Under the pieces are notes generated by a model. It did no database searches, was not told the origin of the DNA, and was given only the letters and a program-made list of their open reading frames with translations. Positions 40,308-52,804 of a stretch of 64,000 nucleotides of DNA are shown here, piece by piece (position 1 is the first letter of the stretch; every line of letters begins with the position of its first letter). Made by a program: the position numbers and the translations under genes. Source of the stretch: Mesaphorura yosii (Eukaryota > Arthropoda > Collembola > Poduromorpha > Tullbergiidae); the NCBI GenBank assembly GCA_009869945.1, contig WIXG01000263.1:1-64000 (forward strand), in the 5' to 3' direction.

Positions 40308-40752
40308 AACAAAAAGCAGATCTTAAAAATTGAATATTCGTACTTATCAAAAAAAAAGGCCAGACACCGTCTAGACTAATGATGTATTTATAACGAACAA
40401 ATGCTTTACACTACCTCTATAAGTAACCAGCTTCTAATACTGAAAAAGCCAAAAGAAGTTGATCAACTACCACCTGCAATTTAGGTTAAGTATAAGAACG
40501 TAAAAGCCTAGTACTTGTGAACTTGTGTGTGTTCAGTCGCGTCCAAGAAAGTCTTCATTATGTTTGTGTAGTTACTTCTGTATGTTATAGATTGACTGTG
40601 TTACGAATTCAAGAATGATTACATGTTTACATTTTTTGACTGTTTCAAGAAAATATCCTTATTTATTGCTTTCTTTCACGTGAGCAATCCTTTTTGTTAC
40701 AATTATTATATTAATTGAACAGTATTTACGTAGCACACCTTCCACATGCACT

Positions 40753-43164
40753 TCATTCTGGAACTACGGGTTGTGGTCCGACGCCAGAACATAACTCATG
40801 AACCGCAAGAGACACTTCAGCGGCAAGGCGGTCTGCATTTTCTTTTGTGTCAGCTTCGGCATAAACGCGAATTAAGTCCTCCGTTCCAGAAGGCCTGTGA
40901 ATATATCGTCCAAACTTACAGATGATCCATGGAGTTTAAGAATTCAAGCAACAACTTTCTGTACCTCACGAAACTTCGTCCGTTCTTGTACTTGGAGACG
41001 AGGTTGTCAATGCGGCTTTGCAGCCCCTCAGGCTTGACACAAATTCGTTCTGCGTCCGTCGTCTCAACAGAATATCTGTCTTTGATGAACACCGTGCCCA
41101 GACGGTTTGGCAGGTCCGTATACATTTGATCCCAATTAGAAGCACTCCATCCCCTGGCCTGTAGGATGGCTTCGATGGTCAACATGTCGCTGATTGCATC
41201 TCCGACGGTAGAATTTATCAGTTTAACGAAATGTGCCAATTCCACAATTGCTGCGTTGGAGTTGCTCCTAGACAACGAAATGGAATATTAGTTTCAACCT
41301 GTATGAATTATGAAGCACGGAATAATTAATAAGTAACTGTAATTACTTGGCCCCATTCTCAATTAACTCCACCGCTTTCGGACTAAAAACTACCGTCCCA
41401 TGTCCATTAGCCTCGAAGTAAACTCCAATATCGTATTTTATTGCTTCATGATGCAGGTGCTTCACTCCTGTTGGGGTGAATGTTACCGGAAGACCCTAAA
41501 AACCGAAAAATAATTTAGATACGTTGTCATCCTTATCAATTCCGTGTTCAGTTAGTCAATTACCAATTTCCCCTTTATGTAGTTTGTTGAGCTGCCGTTC
41601 GCATAGGCTGTTTGAACCAGTCCTAGTGTAATATCAATCTTGGACGCTTTCACCAGTTCGCTCAAATAGTCGGCGATGAGAACAGCAATTTTATCTCCGT
41701 CCAGCATGTGAAATTTGAGATCGCTGTCGTAGTAGAAGTAAATGAGCCTATCTGCATCTCCATCCAGAGACGCGTAACGTCGCCCTACTTCGGGTTGAAT
41801 GCCAATGTATCCTTGCTGATTAACCTTCACAAAATCTGCCCCACACTGGAAACAGGACCATAAGAGAAGGAAATTAAATGGCCGAGTTCTGTAGAAAAAG
41901 GTAAGGAATTGTAGACAATCTCCCTTGCCTGGTGATTTAAAATTCCGGCACTCCCATCATTAACAAGAGTAATTTGCAGCACAACGCCTAATTGAGCCAT
42001 GAACTCTTTCATAGCTAAAGCACCAACTGCATTTGAGGCATCGACGGTTAATTCAGCCTTGTAATCGCCACGAATGGGCCTCTGCAAATAATTGAATTAA
42101 TTATTATGCGACACGGTCCAGAAAGTATGAGGAATGACATTTGAATTTTAGGAATACCATCATTGCAATAGTTTTGAATGCTGTCGAAAGTTTCTTGTAG
42201 TACCCAGTATTTGTTGGTTCGCCGTACGCACCAGATGTATTGTGACATACAACCATAAAATGAAGGATTGGAGTTGTTATAAATCCATAATCAAGTATTT
42301 CGCCACTCATCAGTTGAATTCCGTCGTGGACGGCCTTAGCAAGCGACGGACTGCTGCGTCTATTTAATAGAGAAATCCAAAAAATAATCAAATCAAGTGA
42401 ACAGCAATGCAGTCGTACGTAGTAGTCCTCCAAATCACATTTCGCATACCGTGTATCACGACCAACAATAATCGTCACCTTCTCGTTCAAATCGATTTTC
42501 TCCTTTACAATCAAATCATTTACCACAGACGCCAAGTCTTGATTCCTGAAATATTAATTGTGCAAGCGTAAAATGGTGCCTAGCATGGAAACAGTTGTCT
42601 AAGGAATTACTCGGCATTGGCAATGAGCGTTGCATGCTTCTCCCACGCTGAAGCCAGCATTTCCCCAGCCGGGTCAACAAGTTTAACGCCATTATCAGCC
42701 TGCGGATTGTGCGACGCAGTGATCATAACCCCAACCGCACCTGGGAATAGATATTTTGGTCATATCTGTGAGCACAATTGAACAATTCATTATAGATTTC
42801 GAGTGAATAGACCACACTTACGTTTCCGTTCTTTGGATCGAAGCACAGCCAAAATTCCCATCCTGAACATGACATGGTCCAACAATTCGCCTCTGAGGCA
42901 CAAAAGAAACGATGTAATTATGGGCAGATTCCATTATCAAAACTTATAGACTTGCAAATAATGTTCGACTAGTAAATTGCAAATTTGTAAGTTTGCATCT
43001 ATGCCGGTTACATGAGCAAGAAACTTTTACGGTATGAGAATCAACTTGTGTGTTTACTTTGCCCTGAAACCAGCTGTTCCAAATTTGAATGAAGTATCCC
43101 CTATTTTCGCGTGCCGATCTACTAAATTTTTGTTCTTATCGAATAATTCCGTGCAAGAGGCCAT
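40753..43164 (-). CDS. PGM3: Phosphoacetylglucosamine mutase
   Basis: Ten exons on the minus strand: 43058-43164, 42822-42892, 42611-42740, 42450-42545, 42158-42359, 41929-42081, 41564-41845, 41347-41495, 40965-41267 and 40753-40894, giving 544 aa (human 542). PGM3/AGM1 interconverts GlcNAc-6-P and GlcNAc-1-P for UDP-GlcNAc, the precursor of chitin and glycans. Visible motifs: FGTAGFRAK, the phosphoserine loop [24 protein letters not shown], the metal site [10 protein letters not shown], the sugar loop YFEANGHG, and the phosphate-binding [17 protein letters not shown]. The exon ending NHQ at 41929 uses a GC donor (CAG/GCAAGG). The gene converges with the transferrin gene (445 nt between stops). 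Confidence 0.96.
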
Positions 43165-46148
43165 CCTTCCAATCGCAGCAATGGTTACGAGTACGCCAGT
43201 CTAACCGATTTCACTACCACCGCACAGGCACTTGTGATCTGAAAGTTTAAGTACTTGCTGTATCAGAAAAGAATTGTGAAACGATTTGTAAGTAGTTGAC
43301 AGAGTGAGAGAATGGAACGAAGAAATGAAAAAGGAGTGAATGGATGAGGTTTGACAGTCGAGTTGGCCGCAACCAATCAATTTTGCGAACTCACCAAAGT
43401 GAGGGGCAAAATGATCCGGCAATTCATTTCATTGCGTTTGCGTAGTGTTCATATTTTGCCCATTTGAACAGATTTATCTTGACGACGTTATCTTGGCGTG
43501 TGACGCTTGACCTGATTGCCGCATTCCCGCATTGCGTTGCGTTCTTCGCGTTGAAATGACCGAGATATGTATTAAAACCAAGGTATTCACACCCTTATCT
43601 AATCTTCCTTAATATACTTCCAAAAAAGAATGTTCTGAATACCTACTGACCAATGAATAACTCCTTAAATTTAGACTTTATTAATCCCCTTTTTTTTTTA
43701 CAAGATTCAATTAATTTGCAGCACCAAAATATAGAATATAAAATATGCTTTGGCATGGTCACGTCCAATCTTATTGACTTCAACAAACTTGGGTAGGGTT
43801 GTGATCTAAATCCAACAAAGAAATGTTTTCTTTTGCTCGGCCATGAGAGATCTGACCCCAAGAAACTCTGTCTCGCCGTTTGTTTCTTGATTTCAGGGAC
43901 GCCGGGCTTTTGCCCTTTAATCTCGGTAACCCTTCGAAAAGGACTGCCATGAGTCGATAAGTATATTTTCTAGTACAGTGGGAAAGGTTCTTGACATTCC
44001 CTTATAAATAAACTTTGGGACTTCAGCGGCAGTGGCCTTTTCACTTTGCCTGCTCTCCGGCGTGGCTTTTTCTCATACGTTAACAAATTGCATGCAAAGT
44101 ATATCAACCATCTTGAGTTTGACTGGATCGGTAAACATGAAATGTTCATTCAGACCTGGTTCACCAGTCTCATTTCTTTCGAAGTGTACTAAGTCCATTT
44201 ATTTATGGAATTATGAATTATGCTCATTTAGAAGCTTAAGCCCGCAGGACGTAAGTCAACCGTTTGTGCGTATAAACTTGAAAGTAAGGTCAGGCTAGTG
44301 CACTTTTGTAAACGAGATTAAAGTCTGGACGGTATTTATACATTCATCCCCTCCAAAACACGCAGAGAGGCAGCATCAACTCAACAGTTCCTCGCCAGGG
44401 TCATCGTCATCATCAATAACAATTCTCAGAGTCCAACGTGAATATCAATTTTCCCAAGCTTTCGGGCCTCCCGTAGAGCACAGTGAACAGTTAAAACCGA
44501 ATAGAGTCCAATCCAAACTCTAGAAACCAACGCCGGCAGGACTGGGGCAAGGAGAGTTCTGTTGGACAATAATAATCCAGTGTGTATAAATTATAAAATT
44601 ATCATAAATAGTACTGTGCTGTGGTTAATTGAACAGCTGGCTGCTGTGATGCGGCAGGCAGGCGTTAGGTACGCGATTTATTTTTCACAATTCTCGGCCG
44701 TCGTCCCTCCGCTGTCCAGATATTGACTCTTCTAATTAGTCATACCGGATACACAATATTTACCTTCATACATCCTAGGCCGGCGGTAGTGGCAAGATAG
44801 GAGTCCAGGTTCAGATACGAAGTAAACTTCTTCATGACTCCACTCCAATACTACAAGAGTATCGTCAACAGCATCCAGTTCGTCCAGTAATTATCTGTGG
44901 TGTAGCGTAGTGCGCCAGAAGCAGCGTTCACGACTAAAGTTCAGCACAATAATGAGAATTAAAGCCACAATCATCAGCCGTCAGTTGCACACGCCACGTT
45001 CAACGAGTCGCTTGTAATCATTCATGCCGAGTGGTGGTGTAGTGCAGAGATTTCAGTTTCTGGTCTTCAGCAGAAACACGCGACGCTTCATGTCCGCACA
45101 GTGACGCAAGTAGTGCATGTGTTTTCTGATGATGTATTCTAGAATCTGAAATTTTGCAAACGTTTCGCAGATTGTGAACCGCATCTGCTCTGCCAGGAAG
45201 TGTTTTTGACTAAATTTAAATCCACGGGACGCATATTTCTCATATGAGTGAAGCCGCAATGGTGAAAGAAACGCTCGTATTTTTTCCAGGAATAAGACGA
45301 TTGTGCTCGATTGTGTGTGATGTATTTTGTGTATTTGCTGCCTAAATCACTCGAAGACCGAAGTAGAATGGGAATTAGCAATTGAATGGGTAAAGCGCCA
45401 GGAGCAAGGAACCATTAAAGTATTCATGAAATGTGCAATTTGCTTAAAGTTCGTGCGCAAATGCGAAGACATTTGAATTAATTGCAATACTTCGAGTCAG
45501 CATCACCGAACCAGATATACAAGCGGGCGCTCAGACCCAAACTGTGAAATTTGACATTACTTCACGATTCGGGTTGATTGGATTGAATGGACCAGCTATT
45601 GCGGTGCCCAGTTCAAGAAGCCGAAAGTGCCGAAGGAGTTTAGAATCGTTCGAATTCGAATATCGATATCCAGTGTCTTTATTCGAGTATAATTAAACTA
45701 GTGACAAGTAACATTAGTTTGTGGTTTAGTTGCTTCGTTGTTGGTTTGCATTGAATTCTATTCGAATTGCAAGCCACAAATACACAAATGTAATTATCAC
45801 CGCTTGTTTTCCATCCAATCTTCGTGATGGAATACTGAGACCGAAGGCAGTGTGGCAGTGACAGTGGCATTTCTGATGAAGTGTGGAGCAATTTTGAAGC
45901 GTTGAATTGCATATTCATTTTGCTGCGTCACAGCACAAGACTCATTTCTTGCATTATACACGATTATTTTAATAAGTCAAGACAAAGCCAGAGCTCCAAG
46001 TAGGTTGGTGGTTTTTAATCCAACCTAAACCTCACTCCAGCTTAAACCAGATTCGGTGTTCAAATAGCCTAATCTGAATCTGAAACTTAACGCACGTAAT
46101 TTACTTGGGGTGAATCAAATCAGTTGACAAACAGTTCCACAGTGCATC
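43165..46148. other. 3 kb interval between PGM3 and MEAK7, no gene seen
   Basis: This contains the two divergent promoters and leaders. Several short ORFs (66-89 aa) on both strands show no splice partners or motifs. The part near 44380-44560 is somewhat richer in G+C and CA/TC words and could be leader sequence of MEAK7, but that is a guess. Confidence 0.35.
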
Positions 46149-49100
46149 ATGGGGAATCACCACTCACACGCGTCAGACGATCGTCACGGCCAAAGTCGCC
46201 ACTCAAACAGCAACAAGTACAATATAATTTCGGCGGCTAATGGTCATCATCCAGCACTGAGCATCGTTCCAAACAACAACACGAAAGCCACAACACACGA
46301 CTCACATGATGGGAAAGCGTCATCACCTGAGCCTCCGATGGCGAAGGAAGATAAAACTTGCATTTGTTCCAGCCTCAACTACAAGAGCTCCGAATATGAC
46401 GAGTCCTCCGATCAGCAGAACAACGAGGCCAACGATTCGCCGCAGTCGCCAGCGTATGAATTGGTTAAGATTGGGACTTCCGTAAAGAGGAGTTCGTCGC
46501 GTCGTGTCTCATACAGTTGGAGAAAAGTCCAGCACGAATCACAGAATCTCAATTCGCAACCCACAGAGCAGCAACAAAGTCATCATCCTGCTTGTCCATT
46601 CCACGTTTCAAGAAAACCTCCCGATTCACAATCCAGCAGCTCTAACGCTGTTGTAAGCATGAACGCACTGGAAAAATTGTGCAAATTGTTGGTCGGTGCG
46701 TCGAATGCAGGCGGACAGATTAGCAAGGCTGCATTTCAAGTAAGTCCCCCCAACTGCATTGCATAGAATTGCTGTTGTTGCATCATGCGTGTTTAATCTA
46801 CATTTTGGATTTGCAGAAATTCGTCCTTCCTCACTGTCAAATTTTGTCAGAGTATGTCTGGATCCACTGCCATGCAAGCAGTGGAACAAAAGACTTGGGA
46901 TTGAGTCCACCGAGCACAATCAGCGAGCAGAAATTCTTTCGTGCAGCTGACAAAATTTATTCATACATCACGGATAAAGACCAAATACAATTCTGGTTCA
47001 AGGTGAGACTGCTTTTGTGTCTGTTGTGTGGCCATTAAACGATAACAAGGTACGTATAGCATCCTCACAGCACTTGCCATTCTCTCAGTTCCAGTAGTCT
47101 CACGCCTGTAGTATTTAGCACCATACTCTGCTTTAATTGTAATTAAAATGTGGAACTGCGAAGTGGGGAGGAAGTGTGAGTATGACTTCGGCATGCATCG
47201 CATCGTCGCAATTTTGTTCGCACGTCAATGCCATTAATTTTTTTCGCACTTTAGCAGCACTCTTAATTTAATGGTTTGGCTTAACATGTGTCATTCCACT
47301 CCAAATCCCTTACACGTGCAGCTATTGAGTTCTAGCATTTAGTATTTGGCATGCGTCAAGATGGAAATTCGACTTATGCAATGTGCACTAATTTGAACGT
47401 TGTCAGATTTTAGGATGGAATGCACAACAAGACAAGGGTCGTTAAATAATTAAGTTAATAGTTAAATCTCCATCGTAAAGAGCGTCGTGTGCAATTAGTG
47501 GCTAATTGCTCAAGCCAAGGCATCCCAAATCCGCTTTCAATTTGTCTAATTCAACACTAAGGAGCGATATTGCTGATGAATCTGAAATCTCCAACAATTA
47601 TCCAACTGACGCTTTTCTGTGCAGGTATTTGGAAGAGGGAAGGACACAGTGACGAGAGATGACTTCAAAATGTTCCTTCTTTGTGCCTACCAGCTTTCCA
47701 CGACAAAGGCCAACTCCATAACAAAAGATGTTGACACAATTGATAAACTGGACGGGAACGAATGGATGGAAGCAGTAACGAAATCTTGCGTGAGTTTGAA
47801 TTAATGACTCAAGCAGCAAGAACGACGCGAAATTAATTTCCTGGTCGTCTTTTCATAGTTTCATATTAAGGAAGAAATGTCCATAATCTTCCTATCCAAT
47901 TGGACAATGAACAATTTGCCTCGCATTCTCATTCCGCTGCATAAGTACGTGGTTCATCAACTTACCACTGCTGCCAGTCAACACAGTGCGAAACCAGCAT
48001 CTTCTGAAGAGGTAAGATGAAACAGGCACGCCTAACACCTTCTTTTTGGGGAAAAGCTCCCGCATAATTTGACATTTCACTAATTTAGCCGCCGGAGTCA
48101 GCAACCAGTCCGCAGTTAGGTAAATCCTCTGAAGGCAATGAGAATCACCGAGCGCCACCAACTTCCTACACGTTGCTCAACGAGGATAAGTTTGGAAGTG
48201 TGTCCACGATGAACTCCATCTTGCTGTGGTTGCTAAGTTGTACCCTCCCACACGCGTATATTTCGTCCTTAATTAAGAAACGTGAAATTAAGAAAAATCA
48301 ACTTTGTACATTGTCCCCACAACAATTTATTATGCAGCTGGTAAATCGAGAGAAATGTTTAGTACTACGACGCTCTTGACTTTAATGGATTAATTGCGCC
48401 TTCGTCTTGCAGATAAATAATGCATCTGACCCCGACAGTTGGACCCTTTTGTACAATTCCGAGGAACACGGCACAAGTGTCAACAGGTACTGAACAAGTG
48501 CGTTTCGCTGTCCGTCTTCACATCATGTTTCATGGTAATTTTGCTTCAGATTTCAGTTTCACGTGTTTCATTATCGTGGCCCAACATTGCTAGTTATCAA
48601 TGCTGACAATGGGTATAAAGTTTGTGTCGCTTGTGATGTGGAATGGAAAGAAAGCTGCCATTTCTGGGGTGGAGAGGACGCGTGCATTTATCAGCTGGAA
48701 CCTGAATTTCGTCTCGTAGAAAGTAAGGGCACACCATCATGTTTACTCCTTGAGAATCCCTATCAATTTCTTTAACCGTTCCTTGTCAACTTTCAGAGGG
48801 AAAGAGCCTTATGTACGTCAACTTCTCCATTCGAGGGTATCCGTTTGGTTTACAAGCAGGCAAGGACCCTAAAAATGTGACAGTGGAAATCAACCCCGAC
48901 TTCCAGTACATTTTTTTTAAGAAAATACCTTGCAGAATTCAAAGTATGCTGGTCTATGGCTGCGCCCTCTCACAAGCAGTGTAAGAAAATTAGAGCCTTG
49001 TCTGGAAATACATGACTGATCTCTGTGCGCTCTGTTATTGCAGTATATCACAAAATGAATACAAGAAATGGGAAGCGAAGGAATGCGAGAAGCAGAAGAA

Positions 49101-49197
49101 GGTAAACTTGAATGCTGGGGCTTGGACAGATAATCCTGATAAATACTTGCTCGAATTGGCCGGTACCTATCAAGACTACGGGCATCATGGCAAATGA
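46149..49197 (+). CDS. MEAK7: MEAK7-like TLDc-domain protein, predicted N-myristoylated
   Basis: Nine exons: 46149-46739, 46817-47002, 47625-47789, 47859-48011, 48089-48340, 48413-48486, 48550-48722, 48797-48980 and 49044-49197, giving 643 aa. Human MEAK7 (TLDC1, 456 aa) is a lysosome-associated mTOR signalling factor. The N-terminus MGNHHS fits the myristoylation rule (Gly2, Ser6). An EF-hand-like helical region follows (KFFRAADKIYSYI, DDFKMFLLCAYQL). The TLDc domain spans about residues 440-640: SWTLLYNSEEHGTSVNRF, HYRGPTLLVINADNG, MYVNFSIRGYPFGLQAGK and ISQNEYKKWEAKECEKQK. The first 190 residues are a long His/Ser/Asn/Gln-rich disordered extension not seen in vertebrates. AATAAA is at 49210, just after the stop. 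Confidence 0.87.
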
Positions 49198-49485
49198 GCG
49201 AACTCAAGCAATAAAGATTCATTTTATACACTTTTAGTTCTATTTTATGTATTATGTTCTATTTATTTTGAGTTTTAATTATTGTAACAGCTAACTATTG
49301 TACAATCTCACCTTTCTTAAATTATTACGTATTGTCAATTTAAATATATTATCTCCAAACCAGCTTAAGGTCGCTCCGAAAAAATGATTCTCGCACGAAT
49401 AAATGCATTTTGAAGAGTTTATTGTCAATATCGCAAAAAAGTTCTGACTACAGGAATTTCTCTACACTAAACAGATAGACTTGAA

Positions 49486-50313
49486 CTAGAATCCATGCCT
49501 CATGTAATAGTCGATTGCGCTGGAAAACGCTGCAAATCCTAATGCACCAAATACGCCGGCTTTTACTCCGGCTGAAAATGAATTATGCAGAAATTAATAG
49601 TTAATACACATTTCTATTCGAGAATTATAACAATGAATATCTCACCCCTCAGCCCAATTATTCCTCCAGTAATTCCTCCAGACATCGTGCCATTTTTCCA
49701 GTCACTCTTGGCTCGGTACTATCAAGATAATCAAGAATGCAATTAAGTCTGTAGTTACATAATCCAGAGACATAATTTTAAGAATTCCTTACTGTCTCAA
49801 TGGCACATTCGGTTGAAGCGAACATGGCACCGACGATAGCAAAATTTTTCCCATGTCTGAAACACGTCGATCGCATTTCACGTAAAACTTCACGAATACT
49901 CTGCGTCTTGCCATCAGGCAGAGGAATTGTCGGAGTGACACTGGCAGAGAATAGCCCGATCACACCACCAAGGCCAAATCCTGATTAAAAGAAAGGTGTT
50001 CTGAATCGAATCAGCTGTTAAAATGGGAAGGGTCAGTTCCTTGCTTACCCAGCACACAGCTCATGACAGTCTTGAAAATGCAGCTTTCCAGCGAAGTTTC
50101 AATCAATTTTTGTTCGAATGGTTTCTTCCTTATAGGCCCGTGGTGGCGTGGCAGGGTGATTATAGTTTGATACTTGTGACTAGTAACCAACTCCATTAAG
50201 ACTTCGTTGATTTGCTTTTGATTTAGGGATATTCTCGGCCCTGAGCTCTGAGTACCTGATGTTGACGGGATTGCGAAACCCAGGTCATTAGGGGCGGCCT
50301 CCGCTGGAACCAT
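49486..50313 (-). CDS. TIMM22: Mitochondrial import inner membrane translocase subunit TIM22
   Basis: Four exons on the minus strand: 50049-50313, 49793-49980, 49646-49718 and 49486-49571, giving 203 aa. TIM22 is the channel of the carrier translocase, inserting multi-pass proteins in the inner mitochondrial membrane. Recognised segments: [66 protein letters not shown], and [13 protein letters not shown] at the end. The Gly-rich helix pairs are typical of the Tim17/22/23 family. The first exon carries an extra Pro/Ser-rich N-terminal stretch. Head-to-head with IFT20 and tail-to-tail with MEAK7. Confidence 0.94.
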
Positions 50314-50863
50314 TTGAATTGGACAAATGAATCTGGTCTCAATTCAATGCAGACAGGAGTTTCAAAATTCGTATTGTCGCGTCCAGTTTTTCTGGAATTC
50401 CGCTGGGTTGCACCAGGTGACACGGTGAAATGTTTTGATTTGAAGCACTGGTTGCCGTGGGGATTCTAACATGAATTCCTGTAAAAATAAGAACACGGAC
50501 CACATTCGTCAATCAATATTGTCAAAATTCTTTTAGTCTAACCCACCTTTGGGCAGTTTACCATTTCAAATGCAAATGTTCTTGGAGTTTTATTTAAATT
50601 TTATTAGAGATCTAGAGAAAATTCAGTAGAAAGAAGAGAACGCACTTCATACTATATAGCACAAGCAACAGGCAGTCGACTAGAAAAATTTAAATCTTTC
50701 CGTACGATAGTCTATGGTTCTTAATCTTAAGATACTTATTTAGTTAGTAAGTTAGGTAACCGTTTTTGTTTCGATAGAATTAGATGGTGGAGCCGACTTA
50801 GATCACTGAAAGTATTTAATCACCTAATTCAAAATTCAAGGAATAGGAATCTGGCCAGTCAAC
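50314..50863. promoter_or_regulatory. Divergent promoter interval TIMM22 / IFT20
   Basis: 550 nt between two opposite start codons with no other gene. A shared promoter is inferred from the spacing; I saw no clear X-box (RFX) motif, which would be expected for a ciliary gene such as IFT20, though I could not scan exhaustively. Confidence 0.3.
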
Positions 50864-51645
50864 ATGGATAGCGAATTAGCACGATATGGCCTCTACATGG
50901 ACGGAATGAGCAAGAAGGTTCGGCTTCTAAATCCTGATTACCATCAGCTGACCAGTGATCTCGTCGGGGAATGTTTGGAATACATTAAAGGTAGGTCACC
51001 TTCGAATTTCGGCACAGTGATGCTTGAGGGTCGCGTTCCTAATAATTAGCACTCATGGCTGACTCTTTTTCCCAGTATCTTGGATTACGAAACTTATTAC
51101 AAACAATACCACGCTATACTTATTGAGTTTTTTGATTGAAGTAGAACAGCACGCAGAATACATTCAGCTGCCTCCCGGGTTTTCTTTAAAAGCACATGCT
51201 TCGGCACAGGAGGAAGATGAGACGTGAGGGCTCATGAAGACAAATGTCAGAACGCTAAATATTTTGACAATTGATTCTTATGTTCCAAAATAGCAAGTTC
51301 GGTAGCCAGTCCAGGGTTTGGCTTTCCATTTTTCGCCCATGGTCACCCTAATTCATTTGTTCTGTCCATCCCTTAGATGCAAGAGAGTTCAAAATTTCAT
51401 CTGCGAATGAGCTGACAGTCATAGTAAATCTGAAGCAACTGACCGAACGTCAAAAGATGGAAATGATTGCAAAACGAAACAATCTGATGTCTGTGGCCAC
51501 ACAAAAGCAGGTTTTGCGAAACAAAATGCACAAGGAGCTGAAGGAGAAGCGAACAAAACTGGAGCGAATAAAGCAACAACGTGAAGCATTACAACAGCTG
51601 AAGATGGAACATGAAGAAATGCTGCAAATGCTTTGTCGTCGATAA
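50864..51645 (+). CDS. IFT20: Intraflagellar transport protein 20
   Basis: Two exons, 50864-50990 and 51377-51645, give 131 aa (human IFT20 132 aa). IFT20 is an IFT-B subunit that also acts at the Golgi in sorting ciliary membrane proteins. The first exon reads RYGLYMDGMSKKVRLLNPD, matching the family LHFDELNKLRVLDPE pattern. The second is a coiled coil with LKQLTERQKMEMIAKRNNL, then KLERIKQQREALQQLK. An AATAAA near 51796 follows. In arthropods the gene serves sensory-neuron cilia. Confidence 0.9.
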
Positions 51646-52267
51646 ACAATGCCCAAAGACCCATGTTTTACGTGTTCCAATCTCAGGCCTCAGAATAGCA
51701 TCCTCAGTACTTTAAATCTGTCTTTTGCTGCTAATTTCCGATTAAGGGTTCATAGCTTGATAATGTCAGCAATTCTTTCTCACAAGTTGAATGAAATAAA
51801 ATTTCTACCCTGAAATTAGATCTGGCAATCACGTTCATACTCAAAATTCATAATTAATTTACGCATTAGGTGCAGGCTCGGTTTTATGAATTTAGATCAA
51901 TGTCGCGAGGGACGTTATATTTAAATATCGAGCCAATATTTGTGAAATCACACCGCACAACTTTCAACCTTTCGATGCACCTGATCCCATAATGGCCATG
52001 GCACTTATTCATTAACCTTGCACCTAGAAGGTCTTCAATTAATCCAGCATGAAGATGCTTGGTATATAAGATACACTTCATAAATGACTCCTTTTTCACA
52101 ATATCATTGTAGCTTGCTTGCTCTGGATTCCAAAGGATATTGAATAACATGGAATATACCGGAACCATCTTCTACTTGGGATTCTTGCTGGTAGTTTCTT
52201 TTCCTCTCTTGTAAATTGGTTTCTAACCTGAGATGAAACAGAACCTGGTTGTTTTCTTATATTTAAG

Positions 52268-52804
52268 ATGACATTTAAGAATCTCAACTTCCCCTACTCT
52301 GAGGCAGGCGTAACAATACAGTCGCGTCAAGCTTTTGGAGAAGTAACTGAGCCAAGTACAACGTCTTTGTCCACTGAGGTCAGCCTTTCGTCCACCTCGA
52401 CAGTCGCAAATTTACATCAGGGGCCCATTGGATCTGAGACTAGTGAATCAACGACTACCGATTTAATTCCTGAGTCAACCTCAGACAAGGTAGACCTGGA
52501 CAGTATTCTTTCAGACGGTTCCACCGTCGCGACTGTGCAGAGCAGCAGTGTACCACCTTTGACTCCATCGGTGCCGAGTCAAGATAAAGATGTAATTGTC
52601 CAACAAGAAAACAGCTCATCGGAATCGGACAGCGAAGATTCGAGCTCCAGCGAAGAAATTGTGAGCGGCGGTTGCGGACAATTTGTTGACCACAGTTCTG
52701 AAAGTGAAGAAAATATGGCAAGCAGTTCTGAGAGTAGCAGCAGCAGTAGCAGTGAATCGTACGAGTGGGAGTTCCATTTTCCACGTGCCTATTTTACTTC
52801 GTAA
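52268..52804 (+). CDS. Ser/Thr/Glu-rich low-complexity ORF (candidate exon or gene)
   Basis: A 178-aa frame starting MTFKNLNFPYSE that becomes very rich in Ser, Thr, Glu and Asp, ending with Ser runs and SYEWEFHFPRAYFTS. Length and composition bias make it more than chance, and AT-rich sequence with TATTAAA follows the stop. An upstream ATG at 52149 begins a hydrophobic, signal-like peptide (TIFYLGFLLVVSFPL) before a GTAAAT donor, but the phase does not match this ORF, so I did not join them. No family recognised. Confidence 0.4.
   Translation: MTFKNLNFPYSEAGVTIQSRQAFGEVTEPSTTSLSTEVSLSSTSTVANLHQGPIGSETSESTTTDLIPESTSDKVDLDSILSDGSTVATVQSSSVPPLTPSVPSQDKDVIVQQENSSSESDSEDSSSSEEIVSGGCGQFVDHSSESEENMASSSESSSSSSSESYEWEFHFPRAYFTS

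Noticed and set aside
43058-43164. Missing start of PGM3 with a GC donor after FR
   Set aside because: Using the GT donor two codons later (GCAAA/GTAAAC) gives [16 protein letters not shown], matching the family, so no unusual donor is required there.
52149-52212. Signal-peptide-like exon joined to the Ser-rich ORF at 52268
   Set aside because: The donor phase does not fit any acceptor that keeps the Ser-rich frame open; left unjoined.
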